Shown here in pieces: positions 1-7,937 of a stretch of DNA of 16,199 bases. The stretch is from DASPKW01 sp038244055 (GTDB lineage Bacteria > Planctomycetota > Phycisphaerae > Tepidisphaerales > Tepidisphaeraceae), in assembly GCA_038244055.1 (NCBI GenBank), contig JBBRTW010000122.1:1-16199 (forward strand), given 5' to 3'. A program made the translations under genes and the position numbers. Below the pieces are notes generated by a model. It did not search any database. It saw nothing but the letters and a program-made list of their open reading frames with translations, and was not told where the DNA came from. The number at the start of each line of letters is the position of its first letter. The first letter of the stretch is position 1.

Positions 1-132
1 AGGGTTCAGGGTTCAGGGTTCAGGGTTCAGGGTTCAGGGTTTAGGGTTTAGGGTTCAGGAGTCAGGGTTTAGGGTTCAGAAAAAATCCAAGTAAATCCTC
101 GTCCTGAACCCTGAACCCTAAACCCTGAACCC
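1..132. repeat. Inverted pair of GGGTTCA/GGGTTTA heptad arrays
   Basis: Eleven head-to-tail 7-bp units fill positions 2-78: mostly GGGTTCA, three GGGTTTA and one degenerate GGAGTCA. After a 24-bp A/T-richer linker (79-102), four units appear in reverse complement (105-132: TGAACCC, TGAACCC, TAAACCC, TGAACCC). The two blocks can pair into a long G/C-rich hairpin. The inverted block ends at 132 and the -35 element of the leu promoter begins at 133. The same heptads recur at 12018-12180 beside panB. GGGTTTA is a permutation of the plant telomere repeat; I treat that as coincidence. The role is unknown: transcription insulator, recombination hotspot or slippage-generated filler are all possible. 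Confidence 0.9.
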
Positions 133-161
133 TTGACTTACCCCGATCTGGCCGATTAAAT
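133..161 (+). promoter_or_regulatory. Predicted promoter of the leu leader/leuA
   Basis: TTGACT (133-138) matches the sigma70 -35 consensus at five of six positions. It is followed after exactly 17 nt by TTAAAT (156-161), which matches the -10 consensus at four of six. The predicted start of transcription is near 168, only about 3-5 nt before the ATG of the leader peptide at 172, so the leader would be nearly leaderless. Spacing and position relative to the attenuator support the call; no experimental evidence is available. Confidence 0.6.
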
Positions 162-171
162 AGGCGTCAAC

Positions 172-240
172 ATGCGGAAGAATGCCTTGCAGCCCGTCCA
201 GACTATCGCCCTTACCGGCCTCAGCCTTTGGCGCGCCTAG
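172..240 (+). CDS. Putative leu operon leader peptide (22 aa)
   Basis: A short ORF begins with ATG at 172 and ends with TAG at 238-240. It encodes 22 residues, beginning MRKNALQ and ending TGLSLWRA. Four are leucine: codons 6 (TTG), 14 (CTT), 17 (CTC) and 19 (CTT), with three in a six-codon span near the end. No Shine-Dalgarno is evident, but the predicted transcript starts only a few nt upstream. The stop codon sits immediately before the first arm of the antiterminator (241-248). A ribosome stalled on the late Leu codons would leave that arm free, and one reaching the stop would cover it. This is the arrangement of amino-acid attenuators such as the enterobacterial leu leader. The peptide itself probably has no function beyond being translated. 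Confidence 0.72.
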   Translation: MRKNALQPVQTIALTGLSLWRA

Positions 241-308
241 TCGCAGGGATTCCCGCTCAGATGAATTTTGAGACCCTGCGATCTAATATCGCGGGGTTTT
301 TTGTTTTT
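241..308 (+). promoter_or_regulatory. Leucine attenuator: antiterminator/terminator switch before leuA
   Basis: TCGCAGGG (241-248) is perfectly complementary to CCCTGCGA (274-281), giving an 8-bp antiterminator stem. The same 274-282 segment pairs with ATCGCGGGG (288-296) to form a 9-bp terminator stem (one G-T wobble, loop CTAAT) followed by T6-G-T5. The two structures are mutually exclusive. A weaker protector is also visible: CCTTGC (185-190) can pair with GCAGGG (243-248). Inferred behaviour: with leucine scarce, the ribosome stalls at codons 14-19, 241-248 pairs with 274-281, and leuA is transcribed. With leucine plentiful, the ribosome reaches the stop at 238-240, masks 241-248, and the terminator forms. 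A T-box is less likely because I see no T-box consensus. Confidence 0.75.
274..308 (+). terminator. Intrinsic terminator of the leu attenuator
   Basis: CCCTGCGAT (274-282), loop CTAAT, then ATCGCGGGG (288-296) and a T-run interrupted by one G (297-308). It lies between the leader peptide stop and the leuA ribosome binding site (AGGAG, 326-330), so it ends transcription before leuA rather than after a gene. Translations that start leuA at 268 read through this hairpin and are therefore unlikely. Confidence 0.85.
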
Positions 309-336
309 CAGCAGCCGCACCGGCCAGGAGTTTGCC

Positions 337-1890
<1,554 letters not shown>

Positions 1891-2062
1891 GGCATTCGCC
1901 GCGGGAATGTGCGCTCGCCACAAACACCACAGCCGTCTTGAGACAGGTGACGGCGAAAATATCCTTGCGCGATTGCCGATGGTTCAGGCCCGAGATGAGC
2001 AGGAGCGCAATGACGGCCCCGTTATGCGCAAGCGTGTGAAGTTGAACGGGACGCCGATGCCG

Positions 2063-4081
2063 CTACTTACGATCGACCTTCACATAATCGATCCCGACCA
2101 TATAGGCCTTGACCGCCTTCTCGTTCGCGCCGGTGATCTCGATGGTCAGCTTGTGCTCGCCGGCGCTTAACTCGACCGGGCCGAGTGACACCGGGCCAAA
2201 GGGAACGACTTCGGGATTATACAGATCGATGGGGTTGCCCAGTTTCTGCCCGTCGAGCCAGACCTGGATGATGCCGTAGTCGCGGGCTTTGGTCAGTTGC
2301 AGGATCAGCGTCTGCGGGCCGGCCTGGGCGATCGGAAGGGCCAGATCGAGTTTGTCGCCGGGCTTAGCGCCGGTCCACCAGAGTTGCTTGTCATCGCTCC
2401 AGTTGCCGCTGGGGTAGCTCATTTCCTGCGCGACGGTTTTGCCGCCGGCGCAGGCCAGAACCTTCAACTCCTCGGCCTCGAGCGCGCCGGCGATACGCGC
2501 ACTGGGCGGGATTTCCCAGTAGCCGGTGCGATCTTCCAGCGAGGCGGGCGCGTAGGCATCTTTCACGCCGGCGGCTTGATACCAGAAGGGGACGGCCGCG
2601 TAGAGGCAGGGGCGCTTGTTGGCGTAATACTTCTCGATGTCGGCCTCGAACGATTTCTGGAAGGGCACGTTATCGGCGATGTGCCAGCGATTGACGGAAA
2701 TGTGGCCTTTGAGATTCTGCGAGATGGTCTGATTGTGCAGCGCATGCTGGAAGAGCTTTGGGCTGCTCCAGGCGTAGCCGAAGTAGTCTTCCGAGCCGGT
2801 GCCAAAGGTGGAGGGGAATTTCTCGCCATCGACGAAGAATTTCTCATCGCCCTCGCCCCACCAGCCGCCCTTGGGGCTCCAGATGTGGAGCATGACGCCG
2901 ACGAAGCGGCCGCGGCCCTCGGTGACCAGCATCGGCCAGTCGATCTGGCGATCTTTGTCTGTGGGCAGGAACGCATCGCGATGCCACTTGGCGTGGAAGC
3001 GGGCGAGCGTGTCGATCGGCCGGGTCAGCGGGGCATGGGCGATCTCGAAGGCGACGGCCCGCTGCTCCTTGCCATCGTTGACCAGCTCGATCTTCGCGGC
3101 CTTTTCGAAGGGCATGTACCAGTGGCTGTACCATGTGCCCTCATCGGTCAGGCCGGCGGTGAGCGAGCGATATTTATTCGCGCCGGCGGCCGTGCCGAAG
3201 AAATCGCCCAGGGGCACCCAGACGGCCGGCGCTGCTTCATCATCCCAGGTGATTTTCAAGACCAGCTCGCGGAGGACCGTGCGATCCTCGGGCGATTTGG
3301 GAAGGTCCAGCTTGACGCGCAGATCGGTGATGGCGCGGGGGCCGGCGAGGGTCGCCACCGTGGCCGTCTGCCCGGCCGCGACGGTGACGGATTTAGTTTC
3401 GGTGGACTGGCCGGGACGGCCCTCGACTGAATCGGGGCCGCAGGCGGATAGCGTCTTATCGGCGGCGGCCAGCGCGGCGGTTTCCTCGGCCGACAACTGC
3501 CGTTTGAAAGTGGGGACCTGAGTGCCCTTGGGGAAAGTGCCGTAGGTGAAATGGAAATACTGGCCCCAGCCCTTGTCGGCGATGATCTTGCAGGATTTGG
3601 CGTAGGGAATGGGGACGTAGTTGTTCTCGCCGTTGGCGACATTGTGAACCAGCGCCTTGCCGGTGAAGGGCTCGTTCTTGTGATCGAAGTAGCCGATGAA
3701 GGGCAGATCGATGACCGGCTCGGCCGCGCCATCGAGGTAAATGCGCACATGCCCATTCTGCGGCCGGGCCGACCAGATGCGCCAGATGCATCCGGGGCCT
3801 TCCATCTCCGCCAAAACGAACGAATCGCCCTCCTTGCGGATGTAGCCCGTGCCATCGCCGTTGGCATCCCACTTGATGTACTTGCCGGTGGCGGGGTCGT
3901 ACTGGCTGGCGCGGTCGTAACTGGACCATTGGGCGCAGGTCTCGCCCGGCGCGGGGAGCGTGGCGAGATATTCCAGATCGGTGATGCGCTTGACCAGATC
4001 GATGTAAGTCAGCGAATTATCGGCGGCCGAAACGCTGCCGCACAGGATGAACACGATCACGGCCGCAATGCGGGTTCTCAT
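2063..4081 (-). CDS. Secreted DUF2961 protein, glycoside hydrolase family 172-like
   Basis: A 672-residue exported protein of the DUF2961 family, now GH172, whose characterised members act on fructofuranosides and arabinofuranosides. The N-terminus MRTRIAAVIVFILCGSVSA is a classic signal peptide with a likely cut after SVSA. Family motifs occur in order: GPGCIWRIWSARPQNG, YFHFTYGTFP, GDFFGTAAG, a GGWWGEGDEKFFVDG block, and FGTGSEDYFGYAW. Two glutamates 21 residues apart (E410 in WWGEGDE and E431 in GSEDYF) match the spacing I recall for the GH172 catalytic pair. The last ~110 residues look like a beta-sandwich carbohydrate-binding-like module (GIIQVWLDGQKLG to YVKVDRK). Start: three ATGs lie in tandem (4087, 4084, 4081); GGAG at 4088-4091 touches the first and sits six nt from the third, so 4081 is preferred. 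It is divergent from the DUF1080 gene. The substrate cannot be read from sequence. Confidence 0.88.
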   Translation of the reverse strand: MRTRIAAVIVFILCGSVSAADNSLTYIDLVKRITDLEYLATLPAPGETCAQWSSYDRASQYDPATGKYIKWDANGDGTGYIRKEGDSFVLAEMEGPGCIWRIWSARPQNGHVRIYLDGAAEPVIDLPFIGYFDHKNEPFTGKALVHNVANGENNYVPIPYAKSCKIIADKGWGQYFHFTYGTFPKGTQVPTFKRQLSAEETAALAAADKTLSACGPDSVEGRPGQSTETKSVTVAAGQTATVATLAGPRAITDLRVKLDLPKSPEDRTVLRELVLKITWDDEAAPAVWVPLGDFFGTAAGANKYRSLTAGLTDEGTWYSHWYMPFEKAAKIELVNDGKEQRAVAFEIAHAPLTRPIDTLARFHAKWHRDAFLPTDKDRQIDWPMLVTEGRGRFVGVMLHIWSPKGGWWGEGDEKFFVDGEKFPSTFGTGSEDYFGYAWSSPKLFQHALHNQTISQNLKGHISVNRWHIADNVPFQKSFEADIEKYYANKRPCLYAAVPFWYQAAGVKDAYAPASLEDRTGYWEIPPSARIAGALEAEELKVLACAGGKTVAQEMSYPSGNWSDDKQLWWTGAKPGDKLDLALPIAQAGPQTLILQLTKARDYGIIQVWLDGQKLGNPIDLYNPEVVPFGPVSLGPVELSAGEHKLTIEITGANEKAVKAYMVGIDYVKVDRK

Positions 4082-4143
4082 CATCATCTCCGGTTGTAGA
4101 GCTTCAGGGCAGAAGGATAACCCGAATCGCGGTCCCCATTGAT

Positions 4144-4164
4144 GCCGAATTCAATACATTCGGC
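4144..4164. promoter_or_regulatory. Dyad in the divergent DUF2961/DUF1080 intergenic region
   Basis: GCCGAAT (4144-4150) and ATTCGGC (4158-4164) form a perfect 7-bp inverted repeat with a 7-nt spacer. It lies in the 176-bp space between two divergent genes of related function. It could be an operator for a dimeric regulator acting on both promoters, or a hairpin in the 5' leader of one transcript. No regulator gene is in the window. Chance occurrence is possible. Confidence 0.35.
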
Positions 4165-4257
4165 GGATTCACCCTCTTCAGGTTTGCTTTCACGGGAATC
4201 TTCGCCTGCGCCTCGCAACGGCTTGAATTCGCGTGCTTTTATGGCTATCCCAATGAC

Positions 4258-4998
4258 ATGACTAACCCCTTTCGCTCAGGCGGCGCTTCGCGAGTTGTGT
4301 GGCTGCGTCAAAATATGCTGGGTGGCGCAGGCGCGTTGCTCATCATCGCGGTCGCGGCGCTGATCGCCTGGCGCGCGGAGATTGCCTATTCCGCGGAGAC
4401 GCAAAGCGCGCTCGATGCCGATCCCAAGGGATGGGTCGATATCCTGCCGCCGGCCGATCTCAAGGGCTGGTATCGCGTATCGGTTCCGCCAACAGGCAAA
4501 CTGGGCCGCGAGCAATGGCATGTCGATGCTGATGGCAAGACCCTGGTCTGCGATGGCGATGGCGGGCACGACATGCTGCTGATGGACAAGGAAGTGGGGG
4601 ATGCCATCTTCCATTTCGAGTTCCGCTACACCAAGGTCGAAGGCAAGACCGGCTACAACAGCGGGGCCTACGTCCGCAATTCCAAGGATGGGGCGATCTG
4701 GCATCAGGCCCAGTTCGGCGATGCCAAGGATGGTTACCTGTTCGGCCAGACCTCGACGGCCGAGGGGAAGAAGAAGAATTTCAACCTGGCAAAGCAGGTC
4801 ACCGACAAGCGCATCAAGCCGGCCGGTGAGTGGAACACGCTGGAGGTCACCGCCAAGGGCAAAGTCATCGCGCTCTGGGTCAACGGCGCGGTGACCTGCC
4901 AGTTCGAGGATTGCGGGATGGCCAAGGGGAAGCTGGGCGTGGAAGGCGAAGGCTACCGCATCGAGTTCCGCAATCTGAAGCTGAAAGAGCTGCCGTAG
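4258..4998 (+). CDS. DUF1080 (3-keto-disaccharide hydrolase-like) protein
   Basis: A 246-residue protein with an N-terminal hydrophobic segment (about residues 20-38, GGAGALLIIAVAALIAW) followed by one DUF1080 domain (about 55-246). Domain features include GWVDILPPADLKGWYRV, GHDMLLMDKEVGDAIFHFEFRY, YNSGAYVRNSKDG, WNTLEVTAKG and the end GVEGEGYRIEFRNLKLKELP. DUF1080 is a concanavalin-like jelly-roll family, very abundant in Planctomycetota; some members hydrolyse 3-keto-glycosides and many have no known substrate. It is probably exported or membrane-anchored. Start ATG 4258 lacks a Shine-Dalgarno. A TTGAAT (4223-4228) and TATCCC (4246-4251) pair could give a leaderless transcript. ATG 4315 is an alternative that would leave a more typical signal peptide. 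It is divergent from the GH172-like gene, suggesting a shared saccharide substrate. Confidence 0.85.
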   Translation: MTNPFRSGGASRVVWLRQNMLGGAGALLIIAVAALIAWRAEIAYSAETQSALDADPKGWVDILPPADLKGWYRVSVPPTGKLGREQWHVDADGKTLVCDGDGGHDMLLMDKEVGDAIFHFEFRYTKVEGKTGYNSGAYVRNSKDGAIWHQAQFGDAKDGYLFGQTSTAEGKKKNFNLAKQVTDKRIKPAGEWNTLEVTAKGKVIALWVNGAVTCQFEDCGMAKGKLGVEGEGYRIEFRNLKLKELP

Positions 4999-5140
4999 GC
5001 CACGGATCCCGCGAAGCACTGGACACACCGTATCGTTCTCCTGCACAACCCGCACGCGTTTTCCGGCGAGGTAATCCGGAACAGCTCTGAGTCGCCCTGA
5101 TGACTCCGCGGAGAGGGTGCGCCTGAATCGAGAGATCCAT

Positions 5141-6253
5141 ATGAGCCGCATCAACTTGCGCGTTCTGGGAGCGGTCTGCGCGCTGGCCGTCACCGTGCCG
5201 GCAATGGCCGGGCAACTCGCCTTCAACATCACCAATCTCGGGGGCGCGACGCCGCAGATGGTCGCGGGCGTCAACGCGGCGGCGGCGCTCTGGTCCGCGC
5301 AGATCGATGATCCCATCACCATCAATCTCCGCATCGATGCGCAGGTCCTGCAAACCGGCCAAATCGCGGGCACGAGCCCTTTCTACGACCTCTATTCCTA
5401 TACCGATGTCCGCAGCGCCATGGTGAGCGATCGGCGCAGCGCCGATGACTTCTCCAGCGCCGGCAAGCTTCAGGCGGGGCCGGCCTTCTCCATGCTCATC
5501 AATCGCACCGCCAACAATCCCAACGGCATCGTCGGCGCCACGCCCTATTTCGACACCGGCCTGGGCGGCCCCGGGCAGGCCGGGCCGGAGAACAACAGCA
5601 CCATTCGCATGGGCGTGTCCAACGCCAAAGCGCTGGGGCTGATCCCCGGGAACAGCGCGCTCTTCGATGGCACCATCACCTTCACCACCCTGCAGGCTTA
5701 CGATTTCGATCGAAGCAATGGCATCAACTCGGCGCAGGTGGATTTCGTCGGCGTCGCCGCCCATGAGATCGGACATCTGCTGGGCTTCATCAGCGGCCTG
5801 GAAACCCTGGCCGGCAACGCCACAGCTCCGGGGATGAACGACAACCTGCTCCATTTCGTCACCCCGCTGGATCTTTTCCGCTTCTCATCGCGCAGCATCG
5901 GCGCTGGCGGCGGCATCGGGGTGAACGATTGGACGGCCGACAACACCGCGAAATATTTCTCGGTCGATGGCGGCGCGACGTCCATCGCCCCTTTCGCCAC
6001 CGGCGCTACCTACGGCGACAGCTACGAGGCGCATCACTGGAAGAACAATCTGGGCCTGGGCATCATGGACCCCACCGCCGCCAACGGCGAACTGCTTTCG
6101 ATCGGCACCAATGACCTGCGGGCCCTGGACGTGATCGGCTATGACCTGGTCACAGCGCCGGAGCCATCGACGGCCGCCTTGCTGGTGATCGGACTGGCGG
6201 GAGTCGTTCTTGCCGATCGCCGAATTCGATGGGGCGACGTCAGCGCGGAATAG
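5141..6253 (+). CDS. PEP-CTERM zinc metalloprotease (NF038122-like)
   Basis: A 370-residue secreted protein. The signal peptide is MSRINLRVLGAVCALAVTV followed by PAMA, with a likely cut before GQ. A zinc-binding HEIGH motif (H208-H212, in VAAHEIGHLLGFISG) sits in the second half. Further on, AHHWK (H298/H299, a possible third ligand) and GIMDP (M309, Met-turn-like) complete a metzincin-type layout. The C-terminus APEPSTAALLVIGLAGVVLA then DRR is a PEP-CTERM sorting signal: PEP motif, hydrophobic helix and basic tail. Such proteins are handled by an exosortase and released or anchored at the surface. The ATG at 5141 is chosen because it gives a proper signal peptide; a GTG at 5117 would add eight residues and has a purine run directly against it. 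Lack of the usual HExxHxxGxxH third ligand separates it from ordinary matrixins. Substrate unknown. Confidence 0.82.
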   Translation: MSRINLRVLGAVCALAVTVPAMAGQLAFNITNLGGATPQMVAGVNAAAALWSAQIDDPITINLRIDAQVLQTGQIAGTSPFYDLYSYTDVRSAMVSDRRSADDFSSAGKLQAGPAFSMLINRTANNPNGIVGATPYFDTGLGGPGQAGPENNSTIRMGVSNAKALGLIPGNSALFDGTITFTTLQAYDFDRSNGINSAQVDFVGVAAHEIGHLLGFISGLETLAGNATAPGMNDNLLHFVTPLDLFRFSSRSIGAGGGIGVNDWTADNTAKYFSVDGGATSIAPFATGATYGDSYEAHHWKNNLGLGIMDPTAANGELLSIGTNDLRALDVIGYDLVTAPEPSTAALLVIGLAGVVLADRRIRWGDVSAE

Positions 6254-6386
6254 GATATCTGAAATCGTCACCTGACCATCCATCGCATCACCTCAGCCCA
6301 AAATCATATCACTCTTCCCAATCGATAAGAATCCCCGCATCCGCCCTTGCCCTCCGCCCACCCGCCGATACATCATACATCACCCC

Positions 6387-7676
6387 ATGCCCTCCCCCCT
6401 CCCCGACACCTCCCTCCTCCGCCCGGTCGAAACCCCCGCGCGACTGCATATTCCGCTCACCACCCGCTCGACGGTTGATGCTCCCGCGCCGCTCCCGGCG
6501 GGCACGCATGTCCTTCATGGCCAGCCCCTCACCCACATGCTGGCCGATGCCGGGCCGGCCGCGCTGGCGCCGACCTCTGGGCGAATCGTCGGCGTCAGCC
6601 CGGTTACCCTCACCAATGGGCAGGTCGTTCCCGCCGTCGAGCTGGAAGTCGATTTCGAAGACCGCCGGCCTCATGAACTTCCCCACGATGTTCAACACGC
6701 CGATTCGCACGCCGACTCGACTCAAAAGGCCGGCCCGGAATCGCTCGGACTCTGGATCGACCGCCTGCGCGATGCGGGCGTGTGGGCCGATCGGCTGACT
6801 TCGCCCGATCTGCTGGCCGAGCTGCATCTGATCCTGCGCCGGCCGATCGATACGATCATCTGCAATGTCGTCGATCACGACCCGGCCATCCGCCTGCAAG
6901 CGATCGTGGCCGGGCGTTTCAGCGCGGTGCTGGTGCGCGGGCTGGCTTTACTCGCGCGCCTGACCAGCGCCCGCAATACCTGGATCGCGGTTGAGGCCGG
7001 CACACATCCCAAATGGTGGCAGCCACTCCGCCGCGAGCTGCGCGACGCCTCGATCGATATCGCGCCGGTATTGGCCGACTACCCGCAGGCCGACCCGACG
7101 CTTTTGATCTATGCGCTGCTGCGCCGCCGACTCCGCCCCGGCCGGCCGCCTGTGGAGCAGGGCGTTTTGATTCTCGATGCCCCCGCCGCCGCCGCGATTG
7201 GCCGCGCCGCCTGGCGGGCCCAGCCGATGCTCCACGTCCCCATCGCCATCCGCGATCATCTCCGCGAGCGCACCCATTACCTCGCCGCCCCCATCGGCAC
7301 GCCCATCCGCCATCTCCTGGATCATCTCAAGCTTCCCCACGAAGGCATCCGCATTCTCCGCGGCGATGTCCCGCGCGATCAGCCGCTCTGCACCGATGCC
7401 ATCCTCACCGGCGGCGAGCTCGTCCTCCAGGTGCTCCCCGCCGCCGCGCCGAGTTTGGCCGACCCCTGCATCCGCTGCGGATGGTGCGCCCACGTCTGCC
7501 CCACCCGCCTCCACCCGGCCGGCGTTCTCGAAGCCGCCCAACTCCACGACCACGACATGGCCGACCATTACGGCATCGACGCCTGCATCGAATGCGGGAT
7601 TTGCGATCATGTCTGCCCGTCGCACCTGCCGCTGCTGGCGGGAATTCGCAAGTTGAAGGATGAGCGAAGGCATTGA
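6387..7676 (+). CDS. RnfC-like iron-sulfur protein lacking the NADH/FMN-site motifs
   Basis: A 429-residue protein that aligns by eye along the length of RnfC, the peripheral electron-input subunit of the Rnf complex. Visible parts: an N-terminal barrel-sandwich segment (PARLHIPL, then HVLHGQPLTHMLADAGPAAL and APTSGRIVGV), a central Complex1-51K-like region, an SLBB-like stretch (APIGTPIRHLLDHL, then RILRGDVPRD), and two 4Fe-4S motifs, C361/C364/C367/C371 and C400/C403/C406/C410, each ending CP. Odd: the positions of the flavin/NADH motifs of canonical RnfC are altered. GGAGFPT corresponds to WADRLTSPDL, NAAECEP to NVVDHDP, YPSGGAKQL to YPQADPTLL, and QNVGTA to LDAPAA. It probably relays electrons through clusters but does not oxidise NADH in the known way. 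It precedes an RnfD-like gene in the same orientation, 261 bp away; no other rnf genes are nearby. No Shine-Dalgarno at ATG 6387. Not given a gene symbol because its role is unclear. Confidence 0.8.
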   Translation: MPSPLPDTSLLRPVETPARLHIPLTTRSTVDAPAPLPAGTHVLHGQPLTHMLADAGPAALAPTSGRIVGVSPVTLTNGQVVPAVELEVDFEDRRPHELPHDVQHADSHADSTQKAGPESLGLWIDRLRDAGVWADRLTSPDLLAELHLILRRPIDTIICNVVDHDPAIRLQAIVAGRFSAVLVRGLALLARLTSARNTWIAVEAGTHPKWWQPLRRELRDASIDIAPVLADYPQADPTLLIYALLRRRLRPGRPPVEQGVLILDAPAAAAIGRAAWRAQPMLHVPIAIRDHLRERTHYLAAPIGTPIRHLLDHLKLPHEGIRILRGDVPRDQPLCTDAILTGGELVLQVLPAAAPSLADPCIRCGWCAHVCPTRLHPAGVLEAAQLHDHDMADHYGIDACIECGICDHVCPSHLPLLAGIRKLKDERRH

Positions 7677-7685
7677 AACCCCCAA

Positions 7686-7775
7686 GTGTTTTCATGGCCC
7701 GTCCTGTCATCCTGAGTGTTTTCATGGCCCGTCCTGTCATCCTGAGTGTTTTCATGGCCCGTCCTGTCATCCTGA
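7686..7775. repeat. Three perfect 30-bp tandem repeats
   Basis: Three identical 30-bp units occupy 7686-7715, 7716-7745 and 7746-7775. Each begins GTGTTTTCATGG and ends GTCATCCTGA. They start 10 bp after the RnfC-like stop codon. The last ten bases of each unit match the first ten of the adjoining palindromic element at 7766. Perfect identity suggests recent amplification by slippage or misplaced repair at the edge of a dispersed element. Confidence 0.95.
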
Positions 7776-7881
7776 GGGGAGCTATGCGACCCGAAGGATC
7801 TTGCTTCGAACGTCAGGGCCAATCCGCTTTTTGGAGGTCCCACAGTCTATATGCAAGATGCTTCGCTACGCTCGGCATGAC
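7766..7881. repeat. REPIN-like dispersed palindromic element
   Basis: The left arm (7766-7804) begins GTCATCCTGAGGGGAGC and ends CCCGAAGGATCTTGC. The right arm (7853-7881) is its imperfect reverse complement, starting GCAAGATGCTTCGCTACGCT and ending GGCATGAC. The arms share GTCATnCnGAGnG at the outer end and CGAAGnATCTTGC at the inner end, with a 10-nt length difference, around a 48-nt centre. Sequences of the type GTCATCCTGAG...CGAAGGATCTTGC are widespread dispersed repeats in bacteria, here as an inverted pair. This is a non-coding mobile repeat inserted between the RnfC- and RnfD-like genes, and it probably forms a hairpin in their shared transcript. Confidence 0.75.
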
Positions 7882-7937
7882 CTCGGTGCTACGCCCCGCA
7901 TTGCCCTCCTCGCCTCCATCCGCATAATTCACCCCGC

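Noticed and set aside
1..132. Chromosome-end telomere
   Set aside because: The heptads resemble plant telomere repeats but are mixed with GGGTTCA, occur in inverted orientation, and recur in the interior at 12018-12180 among bacterial genes. An internal repeat is the better explanation.
241..308. T-box riboswitch before leuA
   Set aside because: No T-box consensus or specifier stem is visible, while a Leu-codon leader ORF ending exactly at the antiterminator explains the region better.
268..336. Upstream extension of leuA to an ATG at 268
   Set aside because: The added 23 codons read through the terminator hairpin and T-run, and the ATG at 337 has a well-spaced AGGAG.
1891..2062. Open minus-strand frame continuing past the GH172-like stop codon, with a hydrophobic stretch (AVIALLLISGL)
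   Set aside because: No start codon with a ribosome site, no recognised family, and it runs into the antisense of leuA. Long open frames are expected by chance at this GC content, so I see no supported gene in this 172-bp gap.
2297..3430. 377-residue plus-strand ORF opposite the GH172-like gene
   Set aside because: It is antisense to a protein with a signal peptide and clear family motifs. Its composition (Gly/Ala/Arg/Asp rich, no motifs) is that of a high-GC shadow frame.
7686..7775. Possible CRISPR array
   Set aside because: The units are directly adjacent with no unique spacers, only three copies exist, and no cas gene is present.
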